A stretch of 64,000 bases of DNA, from assembly GCA_033961575.1 (NCBI GenBank), contig CM066728.1, forward strand, positions 112,443,852 to 112,507,851, written 5' to 3'. The stretch comes from Aselliscus stoliczkanus (lineage: Eukaryota > Chordata > Mammalia > Chiroptera > Hipposideridae). Shown in pieces: positions 12,001 through 23,420 of the stretch (positions are counted from its first letter, which is position 1; each line of letters starts with the position of its first letter). Made by a program: the position numbers and the translations under genes. Under the pieces are notes generated by a model. It ran no database searches and was not told the origin of the DNA. It was given only the letters and a program-made list of their open reading frames with translations.

Positions 12001-14469
12001 ACTGAGCTGGTGAGTTGCTTAGGAATATTTCCGGGCAGAAGGCTGAAAGTACCAGCTAATTTCCTAGACATATATAATAACGTACAGATAGAGAGATGAA
12101 GATATAACAGCATAAATAAATAACATTATCAGGCAGAATTCAGACATAACATCAGCCGGCAGCCCCTGAGTTCAAAAATAAAACTTTCTCCTAACGGGAC
12201 TCTCTCTCAGTCTGCAAAAGACTCAAAATAAGACATGAGCTCAGGGGAGATACTCACCAAGGTGAGGGCAGCTGAGCAGAGTGCTGGGAGGGAGATCTCC
12301 AGGGGGTCCTTGTAAGAGCCTTCGTGGAGACCTTAGAAGTGTTTCAAGACATGCACAGTGATTCCTCTGAGAGGCTTAAGGATGTGCCCGTGGACCCATC
12401 CAACATGATGACAAGAGGCTGCTAAGGATCTCACTAGCTTTGCCACACAGCACACTGACTGGCAGCCTTAGAAGCGCCTGTTTCAGAAAGAAGCGTGGCG
12501 TGAACAAAAGATTGTAATCTGACACATAGGAAGTCCACCGGCCTTTTTAATGAAAGTACATCAGCTAGGACTGAAAGAACAGAGACCATACAAACTCAGG
12601 GCTTCGACGTCCCCCAACCTTTCACTAACATAAGCAGCAAGCCTTCTGCTGTAGACAATGTGCTGTTTCTTATGGGAAAGGAACGCTTTGCCAGAGGGCG
12701 AGCCAAGAGCCCAGGGAGCAGGGGGACACCCCAGGGCAGCCCCTGGCAGCGTGTGCCTGGTCGCAGTGCGCGCCTGAGGACCGGTGACGGCGGCATGCCT
12801 TCTCTTGTCCCCTTTTCGAGCAGGCCTGTCCAGAGGTTATCCGATGGATGCCTCATCATTTTACATCGGATGCTACAGGAAAAGCTAACTTGTCTTCTTA
12901 GGTCAGGAGTCTTAGGTCAAGAGGGCTTTCCGTGGCATCATTTCCCAGGGTTCTCACCTGTGGGTCTGACTGAGGTCAGGAGACCCTGGACTTTGAGCCT
13001 GAACTTGACATGGTCATGGGCTCTCGGGAGGGAGATGAGTGTATTTCACGCGTAGGCAGAATGTAGATAATTTGGAGCCAGAGAGCAGGTTGGGGCCAGT
13101 TCCAGGTGGACATGAGCGTTTTCACTCTCCTCGTTAGGGGACACGAAATCTTTGTCTTCTCCTCTTGAATCTGGGCGGGGCCTGTGACAGCTTGACCTGA
13201 CAGGATGTGGCAGAAATGGTTCGTTTCCAGACCAAGCCCTAGGGAGGAAGACACAGCCTCCACTCCCTCACTTTTGAAACTCACATTGGAGCCATGGGTA
13301 ATGGTCAGCAGTCCAGCCACCCTGCTGGAGGCTGTGAGCTGATGCCTGTGACAAAGTTGAGAGGGGAAGGGACACAGCTGCCCATCCAGGCCCCAGACGT
13401 GTGAACCAAGAAGCCATCTTGGGAGCGGGTGCCCATCCAGCACCTCCAAGATCGAGAACAAGCCATCCAGCTCAGCCCTTTGCGAGCTTCTGACCCCCAA
13501 ATCTGGTACAGAGCTAGGCGGTAGCCTTATGTCACTGCTAGGCAGCAGTGAGTGGCCAACATGTCATCCTCATAACTCATGGGCTTTATTTGACTAAGAA
13601 ACTTTACAGTCAGTTAGTTCACAGTGCTCCCCTCCAGATAAGAAGGATCCCCACCAATTTATGGCAAGGAAATGGGGGCGACCACGACTTGAGTGGCTCG
13701 TCTGAGATCAGGCAGCAACAGCCTTGCCCAGAGACAAGGCTTTTCTGCACTCAGCCCTCCTTTAAACCCTGAATTTTTGGAGTCTACTTATATTATTACT
13801 TACCTTGTATATGCAAGTCCTCTTTCGTGATCAGAAAATACACGTGGTAGGTGGTGGGGTCGGGGAGGGGGCTGTCTGCACACTCAGAGTAGGGTGGGTT
13901 CCTTTAGAAATGGTCATTTCTGACTGTCGAACGCCAGGATTTCTTTTTCTAACATCAGTGATACTGGCGATAATATAACATTGATATGTCAGATCTTGAT
14001 GTCCCTGAACGGTAGCTATTTAATGTCTACTAAACACTTTGGCACCCAGCAATCAAGCAAAACAGGAAAGAAAGGGGACGGCTTGTGACAGCCCCTCCTG
14101 CTACAGTTTTTTCAGTCTTACAACAAAGGTCTATTTATAGAGTTTCAGAAGCTGGGAGAATGGACACTGGAACCTTCTTACGTGCATCCGAGCCTCATCT
14201 GATGAACGCCGCAGGTCCCACGTGCCACTCCACACGCTCCATTTGCTCTGGAACCAACCGGAGGAGCAGACAAATGCTGGTTGATGTGCATCTCCATGTA
14301 AAACCCACCAGCGGCCCCTCAGCGCGTCTGCGTAAACTGGCTCTGAGACACTGCATGTGCTCACACGAGGACACCATTCTCACAACACTGCCGGGCTCGC
14401 TCACAAGCGCAAAGGAGAGGAGGCTGACCCCAAATCAGCCATGCCAATGGAACACTGTGTAGATGCTGC
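9069..14469. other. Intergenic, no gene seen
   Basis: Alternating GC-rich and AT-rich unique sequence. Nothing recognisable as exon, RNA gene or well-preserved repeat. AT-rich parts lie at 11150-11420 and 12000-12170. Confidence 0.5.
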
Positions 14470-14710
14470 AGCTCTCCAAAAACTGGCTCGTCTGTTCAGG
14501 AAATTATCATTTAATAAATCTGAAATGCATTCCATATTAAAGGCAGATTTATTTAATAAATAACATAAAAACTTTGCACAAAGCAGCATTCCCCATGAGG
14601 CTTATGCTACAAATATGAAACCCACAACGACAAAAATCATTTAGAAAATAATGTTGCCGATTTGGAATTTCTGTGACTTCTCCTTTCAACATTTGAAGAG
14701 TACATCCAGC
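14470..14710. promoter_or_regulatory. Candidate conserved non-coding element
   Basis: AT-rich unique block with AAATTATCATTTAATAAAT, a TEAD-type CATTCCA (14528-14534), ATATTAAAGG, TTATTTAATAAATAAC and CTTTGCACAAAG. It stands out from the surrounding GC-rich sequence and is not a recognisable repeat. Confidence 0.4.
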
Positions 14711-17700
14711 TGCAGTTCACGTGACTGACCGAGGCTCTGAGACCCCCCTGATTAGAGGCTTGCTCTTAGGAAACCACGACTCCGAGAAATTGGAAGGTGT
14801 ATTTCTGTGCAGTTCACGTATTCATTTCCTTGTCCAACACCGCCCAGGAGAGGTGAGACATTTAAAAGAAATTTTCCTGTTTCCTGTCCCCAGCAATGGA
14901 TTTCTCTCAGAACAGAGACTGCCATTCCAAGGCTGACAACACCACTGGCAGGCAGGGACCGCCGGGCACCCCTCCTGGGTCCCTCCTGGGCCCCACGGCC
15001 GTGCGGCCCAAGGCTGGTCTGAGCGTGAGCCTGCCGCCTCCCTGCTCCAGGCTCAGAGCTCGTCCTCCCCGCTGCGGGGCCACTGCTGCTGGTTCCTGGT
15101 ACACCCATGGGGACCCTGCTCTCCATGGAGCCACAGCCTGATGGCAGCAGTGGAATCCCCCACTGGCGGCGAGGCTGTGGGGGCCCCAGGACCCTGACTG
15201 CCTGATGCATGTGCCCCACGCTGTGAGGCGGCGTGGCCCCGCAGGAGGCAGGGCAGCACGATGGCTGTAGTGGGTGACAGCAAACCCCAGGGAAGGGGAA
15301 TGGCGCTGGCGTGATGGGGGCGAGACGGGGGGTATACGTGCAGTGGGCGGTGGGAAGGTGAGGCCTGATGAGAGGAGGAGGCTCTGTGAAGACCCGGCGG
15401 GAACCTGGAGGCCGGACCACCCAGGGGACAGCAGACAGACGAAGGCCAGGGAAGGGGCGCCAAGGAGGACAGAGGCCCGGCCCCACGGGGCCGGTGAAAC
15501 GCCAGCTGAGGGTGCTACGCTGGGAGAGGCAGGATTTGAGGGGCATTTGTTGGCACACTGATCTGACTTGAGTTACATTTTCAGTCACTGACTGCAGTGG
15601 GGCAGGGAGACATGTGAGAGTGGATTCAAGGTCAGAGTCAAGGCCAACAGTGATCAGGCCACGCAGCTGGCGGCACTGCGGGGTCAGGGGAGCAGAGCTG
15701 CATGGGTGCCTCTGGGGGTCCAATTGTTTGGGGTGGGCCTGAGAGGGAGGGGAGTCAACAGGAGGGCCCGGCGGGCCCTGTAGGGACGGGGACCCTGGAT
15801 GAGGGGGGGACGCTGCCCCATTCTCTGGCCCCATCGCTGGGCTGTGGTCACCCGGTCCTCTCGCGGCACCTGCTGTGCTTGGCAGAACCGCTAAGTGATT
15901 TGGGGACAGAGTGTGTACTGTCGCTTCCATGCTGGAAACGGGTGCAGACCTGCTCTGTTTAGCACTGGCACTTTGGAAGCTGTGAGGTCTGGAGTCTTCA
16001 ACGGACAGTCCTAAAATTCTGCCGTCTCTCACCCCCGTAATGCGTCTGTCACCCCAAACCTCCACCGCCACCACTGCGGGTTCCCTCTGATGGCCTGACT
16101 AAGCCCGGGCAGTAGGGGGTCCCATGACTGGACCCCAAAGGCCTCGCCTTCAGGGGACAGAGTCAGCTGTGGCCCGGCCCCACTGGGTGGTTTTCCAGAG
16201 ACGAGACGCCCACCTCCTGGTGTCTGTGCCCCTGACCCCCTCGCCCAGTGTTTGGCAGTCCCAGGTCGAGAAGGACAGTTGCACCAGACACTTATTAAAA
16301 ACAAGACTTTATTCCAGACGATTGCAACAGAGGAGAGAGCCTGCACTCAGCTCCTCTGAATACAACGGGGACAAGCGTGGGCAAACAAGGACAGCACAGA
16401 CCGTCGCTGAGAGGACCTTGGCGAGATGTCACGGGAGGAAGAGACGCCTGATTGGAGGTCAAGGAAATCTCAGGATTCTTGCTACAACTGGGCTCTGAGG
16501 GCCAAGGACAGGGCGTGAGCATGAGGCCCCAGCCGAAGAGGAGCCTGACAGAAGTTCGGTCCGGGGGGCTCCTTGCCGCTGTCCACGGCCCTGCCCCACA
16601 CTGTGGACGTCAGCCCGATGTCCTGCCTGCCTGGCCACAGGACTGCTGCGGCTCTCGGAGAGCTCGGTTGAGATTATTGGTGTTGGTCATACGCATGTCA
16701 CCTTCTAATCAATCTCCTCTGCCGGTTTGCAGTTGCATCAGTGTCACCTGGCTGTCCCAGGGAGGACCGGGTCACCGCCTCCTGCTCAGGCTGCCTCTCG
16801 GAGCCACGGAGGCTCACCCAGGCTCACGTTGTGCATATTCTGTGTCGTGACAAGCCAGGACTCACTCCACATGTGACGGAAGAGACGCTGAATGGCAAAG
16901 CGAGGCCGCGGCTGCTCGTTCACGTTCAACTGCACAAAAAAATCAGTGGGGCGGGCGGGGTCCTGCCCCGGGGAGCCCCAGCTGACGGCACTGGGCTGGG
17001 GGTATGAAGCTCGGTGCCCTGGAGCGGGTGCCACGGGGACTCTGTGCTCCTGGCTCTTAGAGGGGAGATGGGGCCACTCAGCTCCTGGGAGAACGGGACG
17101 GGGAAGCCCTGCTGTGCCGGCCGCTCAGGTGGCTCCCAGGTCACGCTGAGAGGTGCCAGAGAGGCACTGCTCTGAGAGGAGGAGGTGACCAGGAGTCTTG
17201 GCCCAAATCCCACTGAGAGAAAACATGTCAGCTCACTGTTGCTGATTCTGATTAAGATCTAATTTGTGCTGCGCCTCTGCATGGGCTCAAGGGAAAGGCC
17301 ACCCCCTCCTGGAGACAGGAAGATGGACAGGGACGGGGCAGGTGGGACCTGCCCGAGGGGAGAGGGCACGGGATGAGGAGTGGACGCCGCCACACCACTG
17401 CTCCGCCAGGTGGAAGGTGACGGGCCTCTGACGCCTGGTGGTCAGGCAGCCCCCACGCCAGCCGCTGAATTCCCACCGGCTCAGACTGGAAGCGCAGTGG
17501 CTGGAACAGGAGGCACATCATTGCAGCAGGTCTGCCGAGCCTGCTAACCGCTTCCAGGAAGGGGAGAGGGGTCCCTGAGTCCCTCAAGAAGCCCTGGGCC
17601 CTGGGCCCACTCAGGTGGGAGTCGCCGTGAGGACGGACCCAGGTGCACTCATGGAAGCCCAGGTCAGCCCGGCCCTCCAGGTGGGGGCGTCGGCAGCTGC

Positions 17701-18099
17701 TGTCATCTCCACGGTCTTAGGAAAAAGAGGCTTTTTCAGGATACAACTTCAGTCTTTCTTTTAAAAAAAGAAAGAAAAAAAATGGCTTCTTTAAAATTAC
17801 AAGTGCAAACCTAGGCACATTTTCCGACTGATTCTCATTTCATTTCCAAGATATCGTACATTGTCACCATGCTGGCTGCTCACCCCAGGCTGGGACCAAG
17901 TTGAGAGAACTTAGTTCAGTTACATGGCCCACTGAACTTCCACAAAGTAAATACTCAGAAATACTAGGACACAATTAGAGAGGCTCCGAAGGCCCTTCTG
18001 TGTGGATTCATCTCTCCTCTATAAACTTTGGGGTTTCTTAAAGTGACAGTTCACACAAGTGCCTTACCCCATTAGGATGCCCTAGTCAAGGAACGCAGA
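14711..18099. other. Intergenic, no gene seen
   Basis: GC-rich, with a 440-codon minus-strand open frame (14752-16074) of Pro/Ser/Gly-rich composition that matches no family. An A/G-rich run lies at 17760-17782. Confidence 0.5.
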
Positions 18100-18560
18100 G
18101 TGGACGCAAAGGCTCGTGTTTATGTCTATGCAGCATAAGCTGCAATACACAAAGCTGGAAACAAACTGAAAGCCCTTCACTCGTGAATCTGGGGACAAAA
18201 TGCAGCCTGTCTCCAGGATGGACCCAAAATAAAAGGAACTAAGTAGCAATTCATGCAATACGTGGATGAACCTCAAAAACACGCTAGAAAACTTAAAACA
18301 TTACGTGGGGGAAAAAATCCATAAACGTATATATTTAATTTATGTAAAATTCCCAGAAGAGGAAAAACCATGCAGACAGAAAATTGGGGGACAGATCAGA
18401 TCGGCACTCCACGTGGGAGTCGGGGCTGGGGAGCGATGACATCATTTGAGGGGTTTGGACATTTGAAAGGTTATTACGAGGCACTTGACAGATGGGATGA
18501 AAGTGTATAGAAAACGTGGCCCTAGTTTTGTAGAAAATTAAGCAGTGAAAACAACCCGGC
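18100..18560 (+). mobile_element. Ancient L1 (L1M-like) 3' fragment
   Basis: Diverged L1-type 3' text: GCAATACACAAAGCTGGAAAC, CGTGGATGAACCTCAAAAACA, TTATGTAAAATTCCCAGAAG, and a GGGGCTGGGGAG stretch in the usual order. Subfamily not resolved. Confidence 0.6.
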
Positions 18561-20061
18561 AAAAAGGAACTCCAGGAAAAGTGGACACTTATGCAACAAA
18601 GAAAACATAATCACAGTGCATAACTTGGCTTAACAGTAAATAAACATGGGTTTAAGCAAAACTAGTGACAAAAGTATGTGAGGGAGACAGGGGAAGTCAC
18701 ACTAGAAAAGAGACCCAGGACGGAGCACACAGCCGACTCAGACTTCAGCCACCACAGAGGAAGTCCACAAACGAGGTCTAAAAACGAGAGGTCGGTAGCT
18801 AATAGGTACTGTATTATTTATAAACAGTTGAAGAAACAGAACATAGAAAAGAGAGGTGCTTCTAGGGAGCAAGACTGGAAGAGGGAGAAGGGGGGGTCAG
18901 GGACTGCATTGTGATTTCTCAGAAGCCCTTTAGTCTTATTTCATTTTAAAACTGTGTTCCTATTACTTTTTGAAATAATAAAACTATTTTGAAAAGCAAG
19001 GGCATCAGATAAAGGGAGTAATCACAATCTACTTCCTCCACCATTTCAAAAGTATATTTTAATGCCAAGAAAAGTTGAAAGAACAAAAATTAAATTAGTT
19101 CAAGGTAAGACTCATTCTTTTTTTTATTATTATTATTTGTATCATTTTGCTGCAGATCAATGAAAATGTTCTCAGGGTCTCATGGATATCTGGCCTCAGC
19201 ACCATCACTAAAGTAAGTGGCCAATCGGATGGAAGAAGACATTGTTGGGTAAGCTTTTCAGGAAAGGCCCTATTCGCCCTTCTCCCTCTTTTCCTGCCCC
19301 TTGCCTGGAATGCTGATGTGATGGCTGACGCATCAGAAGTCTCGATGGGACTATGAAGCAAAGTTAGGATGGAAGCCAAATGAGTTGCAGCAGAAGGGCA
19401 CAGGAACCCTGATGCCTGAGGAAGGTGGAGGTCCCCTAGCAGCCATGGACTGCCTGCCTCCAGCCCACTTGATGTGGGAGAAGGTTGTACCCTGTTTATT
19501 TAAGCTATTGTCATTTCTGGTGCCTTCATGAGCAACCAAGCTCAATTCCTTGTAGACACAGCTTTGCAGACACCCTCTCTATTCTTGCATAACGGCCATC
19601 TAACCTTTCCCCTCTGAACACTCCAAAAATACATCTATTCCTTCAACAAAGATTATGTCCACGGGAGCCACGCTGGGACGTAAGAGCTGGAATTCACTGC
19701 TTTCTATCTATAGTGGCCCATTCCTGTTTCAGATCAACCTCATTACAAATTTTTTCTGCATATTGAGCAGCAAACACCTTTTCAGCAATTTCCGTCCTGC
19801 ACCCTAACTCTGCCCTTAAGCCAGTCTAATTCCTTGTTCCCAGAATCGCACTAGACACTGAGTTAAACAGCACCCACCGTGGCTCCTACCTTGATCACTG
19901 AGATCACGGGTTTGGGGAAATTTTCTGCAGGAATCCCAGAAGATACATCTAAAGATCTTGTGGCCATAACTCTGTCCCATCAGGCCACCTGTCTCTGCTA
20001 AGATGACAGCTCCCTGGGGATTGTGCTGAGCAGTCGGACACAAGGTTGACACCTGCAGTGA
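18561..20061. other. Intergenic, no gene seen
   Basis: AT-rich unique sequence with a short T/TTA run at 19115-19137. Confidence 0.5.
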
Positions 20062-20455
20062 GCTCAATGGTGACCCCCGAAGGACATACCCACATCTTCC
20101 TCTTCAGACCTTAGAATCGGGACCTTATTGGGAAAAAGAGGTTTTGCAGATGTGAGTAAGGTGAAGACTTGGAGCTGAGGAGCTAATCTAGCAAATGGGT
20201 GGGCTCTAAATCAAATGACAAGTGTCCTTTAAGAGACAAAGAGGAGTGACACACACAGGCAGGAGGCCACGTGATGATGATGGCAGAGCTTGGAGTGCTG
20301 CAGCCACCAGCCCCGGAGCCCTGGGGCCCTGAGGAGCTGGGAGAGGCAGGCAGAAGCTGAGCCGTGCGGGGAGCCCAGCCCTGGGACACCTGGATGGCGG
20401 ACTTCCGGCTCCAGAGCTGTGAGGGGACCAATGTCTGCTGTCACCACCTCTCACG
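20062..20455 (+). mobile_element. Ancient LTR fragment (MaLR/MLT1-like)
   Basis: Diverged copy of a common mammalian solo-LTR type: ATGGTGACCCCCGAAGG, GGACCTTATTGGGAAAAAGA, GATGTGAGTAAGGTGAAG, GTGGGCTCTAAATCAAATGA, GTGTCCTTTAAGAGAC, and GGACTTCCGGCTCCAGAGCT in order. Confidence 0.6.
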
Positions 20456-21309
20456 CCCCGCACCCCAGGAAACCCCCGCGTGCCGCCAGCCCAGGTTGCC
20501 TCCTTGACGCCAACCTGGGAGTCGCAGCTCTGCCCCAGAGGCATGGGTGGGACAGTCAGCCCGTGTCGGGGTCTGCCCTTCAGAGGACCAGGGACTGCAG
20601 ACTAGGGTCCCCCTCGGGCCTGAATTCCCAGCAACGCGCCTGCTGCCCTGAGCGGCCCTCCCCTGGAGAGCAGCCCCAGTCAAGCAGGTTTCCCCGCGTG
20701 GCCTCTGATGCCCTCTCCCCAAACACAGACGCCCTTGGCTGTGTTTTTCACGTTCATTATTTTTCTCATGAAAAGTAATCAGCTTTAAAGCAGTTCACCT
20801 TCTGGAGATGAAGAGCTGGCTGGCAGAACACGGACTCTGCCTGACCCGGGGCTGCATCGCTCTGAGATCTTTGAAAAGGTCGCGTATCCCTACCTACGAG
20901 CAGGTGGGGACGGGCAGTGGGAAATGGTGCTCTGATGGCTTCCTGAATGCACACAGGTGGGGGGCAGGAAAAGCCCCCGGAGCAGCGCCTCTCTAACTGA
21001 GCTCTTAGACTTCAGTCATCCTATTTAGAGACCGTCACCTCCTCAAAGACCCAGTGAGCGAACTGGCCACCACCTGCCTCTGTAGATAAAGCTTCATGGG
21101 TGCAAGGCCACACCCACTGTCCAGGGTCCCTGGGCGGCTGGCACTGTGACCAGGGCTGAGCGGCTGTGACGAGAACACGTGGCTCCCAAACATCAAATTC
21201 TTTGCCATCTGGCCTTTATGGGAAGAGCTGGCTAAGCAACACAGACTGACAAGAAGGAAGAAGACCCTGCCACAGTGGGTCACACCCCTGGTGACAACGG
21301 CAGGTTGCA
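20456..21309. other. Intergenic, no gene seen
   Basis: GC-rich unique sequence. No supported feature. Confidence 0.5.
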
Positions 21310-21480
21310 TCACATTATATCAGCCATTGAAATGAATATAGAAAGGAGACAAATCCCCAAAGATCTGTCAGTGGTTTCTCTGAGTGGTGTGATTATGAGT
21401 AATTTGTAATTGTTTCTTTAGCCTTTTCTGTATTTTTCAAATTTCCTACAATGAACGTTTTAAAATTTTTTTCTAAAAGC
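21310..21480 (+). mobile_element. Probable ancient LINE 3' end
   Basis: TGAGTGGTGTGATTATGAG, then CTGTATTTTTCAAATTTCC and ACAATGAACGTTTTAAA, resembles a widespread mammalian LINE 3' end. Family uncertain. Confidence 0.4.
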
Positions 21481-21504
21481 TGCTATCGTAAAACAAACCC
21501 CCCA

Positions 21505-21622
21505 GGGCCGGCCGAGTGGCGCAATGGTTAAGCGCTGGCTTGGGAAGCTAGCGGCCCCGGTTCGGGTCCCACATGTGAGGGCCAGTGACACTGCCCTCAA
21601 AAAAAAAAAAAAAAAAAAAAAA
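21505..21622 (+). mobile_element. tRNA-derived SINE (short form)
   Basis: GGGCCGGCCGAGTGGCGCAA head, intact B-box GGTTCGGGTCCC, ACTGCCCTC junction and about 24 A. Target-site duplications GTAAAACAAACCC (21488-21500) and GTAAAAACAAACCC (21623-21636). Confidence 0.93.
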
Positions 21623-21636
21623 GTAAAAACAAACCC

Positions 21637-22894
21637 TCTGCTTCTGTATTTTCCTTAGAAGGCAGGGGCTCTATCCAAGGTGGTCTGGTCAGGAGATCAG
21701 TGGAAGGTGGAAGTAAGATGCTGCACCCAGAGGGCTGGGGTGGGTGGGAAGGGTGAGGGGGGGACACACTTGTGATGTGCACAGGGCTGAGCAGACCTCT
21801 GTCCCCGTGAAAGTCGGCAGGAGGGAATTAGATGCCCTCGCCTGCTGCCTCCTTCCCCGGGAAACCCCGGCTCCCCAGCCCCACGTGCTCGGGCTCCCCG
21901 CTTTGCCGCAGGACCCCCTCCCGCTCAGCCTCGCTGGCACAGGCGGCCTCTGTGAGCGCATCTGTCCTGAGCACTCCCAGCGCGGCGTGGGACCCTCCTC
22001 ACAGTCCCTGAGCACCAGGTGACATGCAAGTGAGGGCAGAGGCCCCTGGGATGGCCAGGGAAGGCGTCGTGGGGGAAGGAGGCCGGTGGCAATGCTCCCG
22101 GAGGAGTGGGTCCTAGGACCCGAGGGAGGGGTGGGCACACAGAGGCCTGGCCACAGGGGGTGCCTCGAGGGCCCCACACCCCGTCCTTCCTGTGCCCCTG
22201 GACTGAGCAGGGGGCAGGGGCACTGCAGGCTCCTTCTGGGTGTCCAGGGTCTGGGCGTCAGGCTGACACCTGGCCACTCGGCCACAGGTGTGTGCAGAGC
22301 AGACCGGGGAGGTCACTCCCATGACACACAGACACGCCAACAGGTCAGAAACACTCGTGTGTCCAGGCATGGTCACAGCCGTCCGTCACTGACCTCCCAA
22401 GGGTTGGGGAGGGCTAACTCATTTGGGGGATACTTCCCTATATCTGCTGCTGTATAAGAAATCACCCTAGATTCACAGCAGGGGCGGGGCCCCGGGTCAT
22501 CCAGACTTGTGACAACCCGGCGGGCTTCCAAGAGACCTGTCCGCTTCCAGCCTGGTCTGAGGTCCCAGCAGGGCCGCGGTCCCACTTCTGCCGGACTCTG
22601 GAAAAACACACAAAGAGGGAAGTGGGAGGCCACGTCCACAGAACTCCCGTGAGGTTTTGTGCTCTGGCCACCGTGTCTGTGTTACGTGCTCCCGGCAGCG
22701 TGCAAAGCAGACACTCGCTGGACAGGCAGACCCACACCGACAGCATCCGGGGCCCGCAGTGCGCCCAACCAGCACCTGGCCAGCACTGGCCCGGTCAGCA
22801 AGCAGCTCAGCGGACATGGCGGCCAGGCTCGGCCACAGGTGGGCAGCATGGCCCAGCGGCTGCCGACACCTCTTGGAGGTGAAGCCACGTCCTC
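21637..22894. other. Intergenic, no gene seen
   Basis: GC-rich unique sequence. A patch near 22440-22470 (CTGCTGCTGTATAAGAAATC) may be the edge of an old LTR, unresolved. Confidence 0.45.
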
Positions 22895-23120
22895 ATTTCC
22901 CACAGATTGCTTTTTTTGATTAAAAACTGATTTTCTACTGTGCTCTGGGAATTGCTTTTCTTTGCCTTTGGAGGAATAGGAGGGAGAGGAAAAAAAACCC
23001 TGCTGTAAATAATCTTCCTCCAGAACAAGACTTGAAGAAAGAAAAACCTAATTTGTCTGATTTTCCTTCTGTAAAGTGAACGCGCCCTGGATGACACGGT
23101 TTATGCCGTGTGTGCATCAT
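22895..23120. promoter_or_regulatory. Candidate conserved non-coding element
   Basis: Unique AT-rich block including TTTTTTTGATTAAAAACTGA, GCTGTAAATAATCTTCC, CCTAATTTGTCTGATTTTCC and GCATCATCTTTATG. Similar in texture to developmental enhancers; no repeat signature. Confidence 0.4.
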
Positions 23121-23279
23121 CTTTATGCTCTGGGCTGCATGGGGAGCAGTCGCGGGCCGGGAGCCGTCCTGGAATCCACCCACACCTGGGGACGTGAGCC
23201 CGGCACAGCTCCTCCCAGAGACCCCGGCCCACGATCACGCGCCAGGCAGGCAATGTGCCCTCACTGTCCAGTCGGGACG

Positions 23280-23420
23280 TGATATTCTGTTGCATAATCG
23301 AAACACTTGAGATGAAAAAAGCAAATGCACTCTGAAACCACGGATCTTCTATTTGCTGCAAATCTTTTTTCCTGGAGGAAGCTAACAATGTAACGCATCT
23401 CCAGGCCCTACTCAAATAGG
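23280..23420. promoter_or_regulatory. Second part of the candidate non-coding element near 23 kb
   Basis: TTGCATAATCGAAACACTTG, GCAAATGCACTC, TATTTGCTGCAAATC and GCTAACAATGTAACGC, a low-GC block after a CpG-rich gap. Function unknown. Confidence 0.3.

Noticed and set aside
14752..16074. 440-codon minus-strand open frame
   Set aside because: Pro/Ser/Gly-rich with no recognisable domain, lies in GC-rich intergenic sequence and has no splice or promoter context.
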